Positions 9,136 to 18,864 of a stretch of DNA of 43,294 nucleotides are shown one piece after another; the stretch's first letter is position 1, and each line of letters starts with the position of its first letter. The translations under genes were made by a program, and so were the position numbers. The stretch is taken from positions 774,247-817,540 of the forward strand of contig BFEA01000170.1 in assembly GCA_003427395.1 (NCBI GenBank). The letters run 5' to 3'. The notes below the pieces were generated by a model. That model did no database searches. It had not been told where the DNA came from and was given only the letters and a program-made list of their open reading frames with translations. This stretch comes from Chara braunii. Taxonomy: Eukaryota > Streptophyta > Charophyceae > Charales > Characeae.

Positions 9136-12100
9136 GCACTGACTACATAAAGCGGTGGTTGGGCATTCGCGCAGGGAGGTGCTGCTGAAATGATAGTGCG
9201 TTTTGAAGCGGCGTGAAAAAGTGGCGCCGCAGTGACGCGGTGACATTGGAGGCGAGTGACAGCGACATTGAGACGCTGTCAAGTTGTTGAACGTGAATGT
9301 GTGTTGAGAGAGTAATCTGGCGGGTGGTCGTCACAAAGGAGTGGTGTGGATCACTTTGTTGATGACTTGTTGCGGCGACCTTCTCATCTAAGGGCGCAAT
9401 TATATACGGTCTTTTTGAGTGGGTCATTTTTACAACTTCACTTAAGGTCGGTCAGCTTAGTGAGTCAGATTTCCCTTCACACCTGTGTGAACCCACACTT
9501 TGCTTAACCCTATTCATTGAATGTTCATTGGAAAGGTAAATAAAAGTTGTGTGAGTCATGCATGTGAATGAAGAAGTCTAACTTGAGTATGAGAATGCAC
9601 TGGTTCTCTCTTGAACTTGTCGTTTTTGCGTGTTGTGCAGGTAGGTAGAAGGGTGTTTGCAAAGAAGATTAATTATGCCGGTTGGAGAAAAGAGAAAAGG
9701 ATTGTCTTTTCTTTACTTCTCATTCGCCTGCATGTCAAAAATGATTCGATGTTTTGAAAAACTTAAATTTTGTGGGCACCACAAAATGAATTCAATTGAA
9801 ATAAAGCAGATTAGGTCAAACGGATTTAGCTTTCACCCCACTGACATGATTGACTTTTTTTATCCCGAACGACCTTATCTACCTAAACCTGTCCAAATGA
9901 TTCTCGTTGGATTTCTTCTTCGTTTTTGTTTTCATCTAAGTTACCCAAAACTTATGAGTAATGAGAATAAAACAAATCTACTCATTGCGAACACAATCTT
10001 TCTCTCTAGGAAGCATCCGAGGCGAGGGTTCGTATGTTTTCAGAGTCGGTCGTGTTATCGACTTGGAGTGGACCCGATTCATTGGGGGTGGTGCTTTGTC
10101 GACTCGGTGGTGACGACCCAACCTTTGAGATCCGAGGCTTTGGGTTCGGACGAGGGAGAGGAGTATCCACAAGACCACTTCCTAGAGGGATAGGTGCGTG
10201 TCGGAGACAAAAGAAGTTTCAACCCCTAAGAAGAAGTAGGTAATGAAGGTGAGGGTTCTCTTGGCACAGAGAGACGACTGTGGGTTTGGTTTTGATATTC
10301 TAATGATGAAGGTGGATACTTCATCATTCCAGGAACGAGAAGAGTAATCATTGCCCAGGAGGACAAAGCGACCAATAAAAAATTTATTCGCAAGATAATA
10401 CTTTTTCTCCAAGCAAGTTGCATATGGTACAGAGGTGTGGTCGAACCGGGTGTTCAAACTTCGACCAGGAACCATATCACTTGTTGATCTGCATGGTAGC
10501 AATGAAGTTTACTTGCATAAGTCATTCCTGACAGAATTTAATAGGTGTCAACAAACCCAACCGTAAGTTAAAGGTTCAGTTGTCCTTCCTAATCTTTCGT
10601 TGATATCGAGCCTCCGCTTTGGAAGCGGCGGAATAAAAGTATCTTCAGTCATATTGGCCGGGAAAAATAACTTTAACAGATCATCTCATCAAGTCAAAAT
10701 CTTATCTTGTCTATTTGATAAGAGTGTATTGATTTATTCCGTGACCCGAGAATTATAAAGAGACTAGGATTATATTGTGGGTTTCACGTTTGATTGAGAC
10801 CGTCCTAGTCGACCAACATTCGTTTGTACCTAGGAGATCAGTGTTGTCGGCGCGAATACCCTTATAAGGGTATCCGCCCCGGTTTTTGCAAGTGACAGAA
10901 AGTAGTTTGGTTTATAAGTTTAAGTATACCATGCTAGACGCGGCTGCGTCTGTGGCTTACGTTGACTGGATGGTTGACAATAATAGAGAGTGCGTGGGCG
11001 CGCAGGTTTAAGGCGCGGGTGATTCTTTTCTGTTGTTCACCGTAAAGCCGGCGCGGACATCGGTCGACTTGTTTAATGATATTATTATTATTTATTTATT
11101 TATTCTTGATTAAGCAGGAATTAAGGATATTTTTCTTTTGATTGGTACGTTTGACCGAGGCGAGCGCGCGTGCGAGGACGACGGCATAGACAACGACAGT
11201 GCGACCTTGTGCGGTAAATGGGGCGGTGTAGGATGGCGCGCGGGGGCGGCTACGACACAATTTGGGTAGGCCGACGCGAATACTTAGCGGCCATGGGTTT
11301 GGTTGCAGGCAGGGACGATGCCCAGGCCGTTTTTCTGGCCTAGGTGCTGCGCCGCATCACCTTATATTGGGTTTCACGTAGGCTAACTCCAGACTTGGGC
11401 CTAGCCCTATTGGTTACGGCATTGGGTTCGAGAGACGGAGGTGCAAGGATCGAGGCTAGCGGCGACTACGTAGGGGCAAAGGAGCGTTGGAGAGGCTGAG
11501 GGTCCCATGGGACTATCCCCCTTAGTTTTGTCGGGGGAGGTCGATTGCGGGCCCGTTTTGTGGAACCGGGGGGGAGGGATTGCGGATAGGCCCCGCCTTT
11601 TGTTTCTGGTGGTCCCCGCAAATTTTATTCTGGGTTTTTGTTTTAATTTTTTTTTATCTACTCATTACTGTCTCACGCGTCCCGTATTTTAGACCCCACT
11701 GGGGTCCAGGTGCCAGTTCTAGGTGCGGACCCATGGGGGTAGGGCAGTGGATTGACGGTTGCTGTAGAAGTAGCCGCGGGCCGGGGTGAGGGTCGTCCGA
11801 CCCCCGCCTAGTACTATGGGGTCTTGGCATGGCTAAGTCCTCCGGGACGTCCGTAAAAATTGAAACGATACGGAGGAGGTTGGCGTGGCCCCGACGCAAG
11901 AACGATATGCATAAATCGTGGGAAGGTCTGAGGGTTAGATGCTTTTCTTTTTCGGGCGCGCGGGTAGCTGTCGGACTGCGCAGCACTGGGAGATTGAGGT
12001 AACGACATCTGGCGTGTAGTGCATGTAGGGCGAGGTGGGGCGGTAGCGTAGTAGGGGCAGGCGCTGAGACGCGGAGTGGGAGTGACGAGCTGATAGCTCG

Positions 12101-14389
12101 GCAGGTGACGGACTGTAGTAGAGAGGGGCGCGAGGTGACAAGGGGGATAGACCGTAGTGTGGCCAAGCGCTGGGACCGTGGCGGGTTCGGCCGCGTTGTG
12201 CTAAGCAGCCGAAAGCGGAGCGCCAAAGGACGAAGGCACGAAGGGGTACGAAGAGCCGAGGAGAGGGAATGAACCCGGGTGGGAAGATGCGTCGGGTGCA
12301 TGCGGAGATGGAGGGGGAGAGATGGCAAAGCCGCCCGTTCCTTGATGAAATCGGGTGGGGAAAGGACCTGCCCGGAGGTTTGTGGGCCGGGCGAGCGCGA
12401 TCGTGAAGTTAGTTATGAAGTTAGTAGAGTAGGAAAGGAGATAGGAGGAAAAAGCATGCGCCAAGCTATGGCGGAGCAAGGAGATGGGAGGAGCGGAAAA
12501 AACATATCTCCCTCGGTCCCGAACGGAATCGGGCGAGGGAGGGATCGGATCAGGGGTTTCTAAGGGTGGCGACTTCAAATGTACTGTAAGATTTAGGCGA
12601 AGCTTAGTAGGTTAGAAGGTTAGTGAAAGGGGGCTGCGCGGATATGGTCGGAGGGCTGTGAGGAAGGAAGGGAATGAGAATAAGTTGCACATCTCGCTCG
12701 TTCCTAAACGAAAACGAGCGAGTAAAGGATCGATCTCTGGGTTTCTGGGCGACGTGAGTGCAACGGCGGTGTCAGATTTGGCGGGAAGGGATTAGTTTTG
12801 AAAGTGTAAGATGTAGGAGCTGCGCGAAGTAGGAGTGACCTTGCAAAGTGAATGCACCCGTCCACATTCTAGCGGGAGATTCATTCTCCTGTTGCACATA
12901 ACAAGGCGCGCCTTCTGCAGCAGGCGCGTGAACAGTGGGAGAGAGAGAGCCAGGCAAGGGGGGTGAGGATGGGATGCACGTGGCGAGAAGGTTGGCCAGA
13001 TGGGTTAGAAAAAGAAAAAGACTTACCCTCCCGTTCCCTTGCAGATTTGGGCTGGCGAACGCTCGGGTTGGGGTGTCTGTGTTTGTCTGTGTGAGATGAT
13101 GGATGACCGTCGGAGGGAATCCTGACTCAATAAATGGTGGGAACCAACAGTCTGCAATTTCAGTCGTGTTTCGGGTGGGCCAAACGTGGCTTGGCTCTGT
13201 GCGAGAGGTGTGGGGGATCTCGCCTACGCTCCACCGCTGTCCTACTGCATGGTCCCCATTTGCCTCGTGTGTGGTTCTCGGCAGTTTAACGTGCTCGCTG
13301 TGCGGTGTGACCGGGTTGTCCGTGGTACTATGCGCCTCGCTGGTTCGCTGACAGGCGGCTTGTTTACTGGCCGCTAAGCCCCGTTGTCCACTACGGCGAC
13401 GGTAAGATGTGCACTAACTAGCGTTGGCCATTGTTGGCTACGGAAGGCCGGGGAAGGTTGGTGCGTACTACGGGGAACTACTGCTGGCCGCTGCAGACTA
13501 CTGATGCCGTACGGACTGGACACGGCTGTTGGTCTTGTTTGCTGTGCTCGAAAGGTCACAGTTGCGGTCGACTGTGCGCAACCGCTGCTCTGGGTGACTC
13601 ACAAACTGTGGTCAACTACTGGAGGCCGCGTGCTGTTGCTGCCTATTGTTGGTCACGACGTACTAGCTATATACTACTGTAGGCTGTGGCCGGCTGTTAT
13701 AGCCCGCCTCGCAGCAACGAGGGGGCTAGGGAAAAGTAGTGGGGTTTAGAGGGGTAACTGGACTATGAGGGGAGTTGCTGCAAGTTGGGGGTTCGCCAGA
13801 GAAGTAGTTCGACGGTTTGACTTCACTTCTGACCAAGCTGTGCGGAGTGTTTGGCTGCCAATGTGGAGCCCTCAGGCGATGCAAGATATCAAGGCCCTCT
13901 CGCGCGAGTCTGAGAGCACCCTTCTTGTATCTAAGCGACTCAAACTGTCTCCATTTGCCCTTCTAAATCCAAGTTTAATCCTGTTCTGAGAGGAAGGCGG
14001 CACGCGGGAATGCAACCCGTAAGACCGCGACAAGACTCTGTGGGGAGTTAACCCACCGATTGCGGGAGCTCTGCCGGAGCTCAGGAGGAGTTTTGGAGGC
14101 AGGGAATTGAGAGGTAACCGTTGGTTTCTCGCTATAGACCCAGATTATAGCCCCTATCTGTATTGCCCTTAGTATGTTTTGACTAAGTATACTATTTGTA
14201 TCCCTACTTTGATTTTGGGTAGACCTTCAGGACACAAGTCAGACTAAGTAAAAGAAATGTGTGTGCAACGACAATTTTAGTTTTTTTGCTTGCCTGAAGG
14301 CAGATTGTGAACAAAGGCCCTGGGGAATTACATCAGGGGGAAGGGTTGGGAGGAAGGCAGGTTGCTTGAGATTGGAAGGGTCCTGTGGA

Positions 14390-15209
14390 GTCAGGCAGGT
14401 TCCATAAAATTGGATGGCCTGACTGCCGTGTTTTATTCTTCTAATTGCATTGAGAATCAGACAAGTTCCATAAGATTGGATGGTCTGATTGCTCTGACTT
14501 GTGAGGGCTTGACTGTGGTTGACCTTTAGTAGCCAAGTCTGTACCATAAGATTGGAGGGCTTGGTTGCCGTGATGAGGTTTATTCTGTTTCATTTGTTTC
14601 TGATTGAGGAGGTCTGAGCAAGTCCATAAGATTGGACAGCTCAGCCTCCCCCTGTTTCATTCTGAGGGGGTAATTCTCGCTGAGGGCAAGGCATGTCCAT
14701 AAGATTAGACGGCTTTAGGCTCATGCCGCACACAGTTCGATCAGAGAGAAACAAACTTAGCAGAGGACCAGATATGTTCCATAAGATTGGATGGTCTGGC
14801 CCAAAGCCTCGCACATGCTGGAACCCAAAGGTTATAATTTGGCTATACCTTATACTATTCTATCTATGAACAGGATAGTCAGGCACAGGTTCCGGAAGAT
14901 TGGATGACCTGGCTATAGCTTATCATTAAATGAAGAGAGTATAACTAAGAGTATAATTGAAGGTAACCTTGGGCAGGCTGGACCTTATTTCTAAGATGAA
15001 TGGCTCAGTCCTATGCTCAGTTTTTGAACACCAAGTTCAGAGAGGTATATAAAACTTGGATATTAAACAGTTCAGGGCGACTAAGCATTGTTTCTAAGAT
15101 GAATGGCTTAGTCGTATGCCCAAAGGAAGAGAGAAGTAGTTGTGCAACTTGTTCATGTATACTTAATGGCTGAGTCAAACATGTTCCATAAGATTGGATG
15201 GTCTGACTT
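14390..15209 (+). repeat. Array of about ten hairpins with one loop motif and varying stems
   Basis: Units are spaced 35-130 bases apart. Most carry TTCCATAAGATTGGATGG; the later ones carry a TTCTAAGATGAATGG variant. The bases around the motif pair with each other but differ between units: GTCAGGC/GCCTGAC (14390-14423), AATCAGAC/GTCTGATT (14455-14490), GCCAAG/CTTGGT (14532-14565), CTGAGC/GCTCAG plus GGAGG/CCTCC (14608-14649), GGCATG/CATGCC (14690-14727), CCAGA/TCTGG (14768-14799), CAGGT/ACCTG (14886-14911), CGACTAAGC/GCTTAGTCG (15078-15114) and GAGTCA/TGACTT (15172-15209). A weak GGAC/GTCC pair surrounds the unit near 14980-15011. CCAT/ATGG inside the motif could form an inner helix. This is compensatory change, so the fold seems to have been maintained. 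Confidence 0.8.
15046..15055 (+). promoter_or_regulatory. TATA box of LTR B (forward copy)
   Basis: TATATAAAAC lies in the hairpin-array region. The inverted copy keeps a TATATATAAC-type sequence at the matching place, near 28332. This is inferred to be the LTR promoter. Confidence 0.4.
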
Positions 15210-15524
15210 TATGCCTTATGAAAGCAGGGTATAAAGGATTAAAGCATTGAAAAACTATGAACTATTGCTTGCGAAATTGATCTGGGGATGGCGAGAGTAC
15301 TTACCTTGGTGGTCTGGCCTGCATGTGACTGAGTGAGGCTACTACTTGGTCTGAGTTTCAGTTTGACAGGTAATTGCTTTAGAGGCTCGCCACGTGCTAG
15401 AGCGATAGGAGTTAGTTTCAATTCCTGCATTTTCTGAGCTAAGTTTTTTTACTTACATCGATTCTCGCATTTTTCTGAGATCTTTTGTCATACTTGGCTT
15501 TGTATAAATCTTGGCAAGCTACTT

Positions 15525-15800
15525 TCTCTACGGGAAGCGCTGCCGAAATTTCTACAAAGCCAAGGAGTTAGTCAATTGTTGACTTGTCAAAGTTCAACTT
15601 GTCTTTTCTTCATATCTGACCTAGTAAAAATTTGGAAAGTCTCCTTTTCTAAAGGGAGTACTGCCCAAATTTTTGCCGATTCAGGGAGTTAGACAAAATT
15701 GGACTTTGAAAAGTCAAAGACTATCTCTGTTTTCGTATGCGGGGTGATACGAATTCTGAAAAAACACTTTTCCTACGGGAAGCACTGCCAAAATTTTCTC
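15525..15800 (+). repeat. Three tandem GGGAAGCGCTGCC units in LTR B
   Basis: The cores are GGGAAGCGCTGCCGAAATTT (15532-15551), AGGGAGTACTGCCCAAATTTTT (split: AGGGAGTACTGCC then CAAATTTTT, 15653-15674) and GGGAAGCACTGCCAAAATTTT (GGGAAGCACTGCC then AAAATTTT, 15777-15797). They are about 120 bases apart, and each is followed by a GGAGTTAG-like string. In the middle unit AAAATTTGG (upstream) pairs with CCAAATTTT, and CTCCTTT pairs with AAAGGGAG. Motifs of the same kind occur in the A LTR leader. Confidence 0.6.
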
Positions 15801-17559
15801 GATTTAGAGAAGTTAGATTATATTTTGACAGGTGGCGATTTTGGCGATCCAACCTGAATAGGGGAGATTATGCCATTAGTCTACCTTTGCTTTGGGCACT
15901 GGCTTAGAGGTAGGCTTAAACTTAGGTGGCAGATGGTTTGGGTGAGAATGTGATATGGAGGTTCATCCCCCATTTTGCTGATGATATAGCTCGGGCATTG
16001 ACCTGTCTTATGATACAGGCCCTTCGATTCAGAACTTGGACTAGTTTCAGCTCGATCCTACAAGGATCGTTTTCTGTTATCACTGATAACAGGTCGTTTG
16101 CCGATTCGTCGGTTTACGATTCAACTCCAATCCACTCCTGNCACTCAACCTAAAGACTTTAGCCCTGTGGTTTGAATTGTTTCATTGTGTTTTCACCCAG
16201 ACTTTATTGAATGGTCATTTAACAAAAGTACTGCGTATTTATTTTGGGGAGTTGCACAAGAGTGAGGTTTGTATGGCTAAAACGAGGGATATGAGTGAAA
16301 GGAATGGTTGAAGTTGACCCCGTGTAGTATATGGACCTTTGGTTGAATCTTTGATGTGATTGCAGGTACGTTTGTGGTTCGGACTCTGGATGTGATTGTC
16401 TGCGATTACATACATATATGGCTGCGAGGAGTCCCACTGTGACTGTGAGAAGTGATCGTCCTATATTAACAACCCTCTATATATATGTCTATATATACGT
16501 CTCCAGTGTTTCGTGCGGCCTATTGGGACCGCGCATAAGGGTTAAACAGATTATGAGTCTTGAGAGAAAATAGAGATTCCTTTTTATCCTTTGTTTTTTA
16601 GAGATTTTTATAGTTGGACGTTGGTCCTGGGCCGGGATTCAAGGTCCTTGTCCAGGACATCCCAAGCCCTAGACTCCGTAGGGAAGGAATCTGTCTCCGT
16701 GCAAAGCCTATTTGCCTTGCCTTCCGAGACGGTCAGACCAAAGGCCGCAGGTCTTGCGGCGGCTGCACGACTATTCCTTCAGCCGTGCAATGTCGTGAAG
16801 GATTAGACCCTCACGATACTTCAAGTCTGACACTTGACACTTAAGTGTCATAAGCGGTACTCGGATCCATGAGGGACCGCTTGATTATGGGCACTACATA
16901 GTACGTCATCATTGCGACTGCTTGCGTACATTTGCATTGCGAGTCGATATGAGTTAGCCCTGCGTTCGCGCGATTTTATATCAAGGCTCGCGCGCGGCAC
17001 TTATCCGATTTCCGCATCGGAGAGTTTTGGGATGACTATTAAGGGACTAGGAGTGTTGTAGCGTTGTTTGGTGTGTGTGTGTGTGTGTTTTATTTTTTTG
17101 TGTTCGTAAAGTGGTATGCGTGTGGTGTGTGGGATGCGTCCTAGTCGACCGACGTCGAGCCACGCTTGGGACTTCAGCCCCCCAAGATGTCGGTTCGCGT
17201 GAGGATCCGATAGGCGTATTACTGCGCGTACCCCCTATGCTACAACGAACGAAAAACGCCCTCGGCTGGTCCACCTCTGCGATTGCAACTGATTAGCTTT
17301 CGTACTGTGGACTGGTAGCTCGGCGGGGATACGCCCACCGAAGGGAGGTGACAGCTCCCGTAAGGTGGAGGTAAGTTGTGCCTCGCGTAGGCCCTATCCT
17401 GTCGTAGGGGTTCACGAGAGGTATGGCTGGCGCACTCGGCCGGAGCGGCCTAAGGAAGCTCCATTTGTGTGTTCGTGGCTAGGTTGGTCCAACTCCTGTG
17501 TGACACGGCCGAGAGGGTCCCGCGCTGCCATATGCGGTGCCGGACCGATGCGCTCGACA

Positions 17560-17976
17560 ACGCCCTAGGGGACGAACAACGTTCGAGTCCACTTGGCATT
17601 AACCAAGCGTACCTATACTCCAGCGAGCGAGCAAACGTCATCGGCGGACCTACCTCTGCAATTGCATGTAAAAACTTTCGTACGTGGGTCAGTAACTTGG
17701 TAGGGATATGCCCCTGAGGGTGGTGACAGCCCCTTAGGGAAGGCAAGATGTGCCCCACGAAAACCTATCTTGTTGTAGGGGACCGTAGGATGTACAGCTA
17801 GCGCACCTGGCTAGAGTGGCGAAGGGACAATGCAACCGTGTCCGTCCCGGCGGTTCGTGGGATTATTTATATATTGTCCTAAGTTGTCTCTGGTTTTGTT
17901 TTCGTTTTACCTCCTGCGTGATATAGCTGGGATGGCTCCCTCGCTTTGCAAAAAGGCGGGGGCCGATGAGCTCGAC
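17560..17976 (+). mobile_element. 3' LTR A2, right part and end of retroelement A
   Basis: The sequence resumes at CGCCCTAGGGGACG, matching 3217-3633 of LTR A1, and ends GCTCGACA at 17969-17976. The corresponding A1 end is GCTTGACA. After 17976 the two copies diverge, which marks the outer edge of the element. The outer target duplication cannot be tested because the left edge lies outside the window. Confidence 0.75.
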
Positions 17977-18132
17977 ACCAGTAGCTGCCCGTAGGAGGTC
18001 GAGGAGGCCGCGACCCTTGGACATTAAAATCGAAATGGTGTGGGAGGCCGAGGAGGCCGCGATCCTTGGAGTCTTAAACATTTCGAAATTGAAACCGTGC
18101 GGGTTCACTTTTCTCAAATAGAAGAGCACTTC

Positions 18133-18196
18133 GAATACAACACGTATGTGTTGTATTCATATATAACACGTACCTGTTGTATTCAAATACAACAGG
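18133..18196. repeat. Two adjacent perfect palindromes
   Basis: GAATACAACAC/GTGTTGTATTC (18133-18158, GTAT loop) is followed by CCTGTTGTATT/AATACAACAGG (18173-18196, CA loop). Both stems are 11 base pairs and share the TGTTGTATT core. They may be the relic of a foldback or MITE end. Confidence 0.6.
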
Positions 18197-18308
18197 CACC
18201 CTTCCAATTCGAATTTTGAAAGAAAAAGAACTTGTATTCCAATAGAACATTACCTTTTTGTTTTTTTTGGGAGGTATGTGTATGCCCTTGTCTGCCACTG
18301 ACATGTTG

Positions 18309-18321
18309 CATGCTCTTTCTT

Positions 18322-18382
<61 letters not shown>
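18309..18382. repeat. (TC)n(AC)n microsatellite running into a gap
   Basis: A compound TC then AC repeat stops at the first N. The assembly probably broke in this repeat. Confidence 0.9.
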
Positions 18383-18864
18383 NNNNNNNNNNNNNNNNNN
18401 NNNNNNNNNNNNNNNNNNNNNNNNNNNNNNNNNNNNNNNNNNNNNNNNNNNNNNNNNNNNNNNNNNNNNNNNNNNNNNNNNNNNNNNNNNNNNNNNNNNN
18501 NNNNNNNNNNNNNNNNNNNNNNNNNNNNNNNNNNNNNNNNNNNNNNNNNNNNNNNNNNNNNNNNNNNNNNNNNNNNNNNNNNNNNNNNNNNNNNNNNNNN
18601 NNNNNNNNNNNNNNNNNNNNNNNNNNNNNNNNNNNNNNNNNNNNNNNNNNNNNNNNNNNNNNNNNNNNNNNNNNNNNNNNNNNNNNNNNNNNNNNNNNNN
18701 NNNNNNNNNNNNNNNNNNNNNNNNNNNNNNNNNNNNNNNNNNNNNNNNNNNNNNNNNNNNNNNNNNNNNNNNNNNNNNNNNNNNNNNNNNNNNNNNNNNN
18801 NNNNNNNNNNNNNNNNNNNNNNNNNNNNNNNNNNNNNNNNNNNNNNNNNNNNNNNNNNNNNNNN
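18383..18864. other. Assembly gap (482 N)
   Basis: Unknown bases. ORFs that appear to span this interval are artefacts. Isolated single N also occur at 16141 and 37970. Confidence 0.98.

Larger units (their letters stand above)
6514..10844 (+). mobile_element. 3' LTR of retroelement A (copy A2), left part
   Basis: The LTR starts TGTCGGGGCAAATATC and immediately forms a terminal hairpin with AAGGGTATTTGCC. From about 7537 it repeats LTR A1 (22 onward), including poly-T tracts, the degraded TATA site, the palindrome at 8633-8652 and the structured leader. It breaks off at 10844, where a family-B LTR is inserted, and resumes at 17560. The first kilobase (6514-7530) also matches the start of LTR A3 (24585 onward), including an AGGAGCTAGCCCAGTAGGT/GGCTAGCTCC inverted pair around 7095-7190. 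The rejoined LTR would be about 4.75 kb. Confidence 0.7.
10845..17559 (+). mobile_element. Solo-LTR-like element B, forward copy, inserted in LTR A2
   Basis: The left end is TGTCGGCGCGAATACC, which forms a terminal hairpin with AAGGGTATCCGCC. The right end is GCGCTCGACA. The A2 sequence is interrupted exactly here: GATCAG before and CGCCCTAGGGG after are contiguous in A1 (3211-3222). The last 450 bases are a diverged version of the 3' module of LTR A, which supports reading B as an LTR of a sister family. A TATA box lies at 15046. There is no recognisable protein and no internal domain, so it is called a solo LTR of 6.7 kb. The 10900-13700 part is GC-rich with many open frames but no motif. 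A second copy lies inverted at 25966-32507. Confidence 0.65.

Noticed and set aside
11654-12578. Long Pro/Arg/Ser-rich minus-strand frames in the GC-rich part of B
   Set aside because: Expected by chance in GC-rich sequence; overlapping frames on both strands and no domain. A quick look at the reverse B copy did not show a matching frame.
14390-15209. CRISPR array
   Set aside because: Spacing is irregular, the repeated part is a loop with changing stems, there are no cas genes, and the context is eukaryotic.
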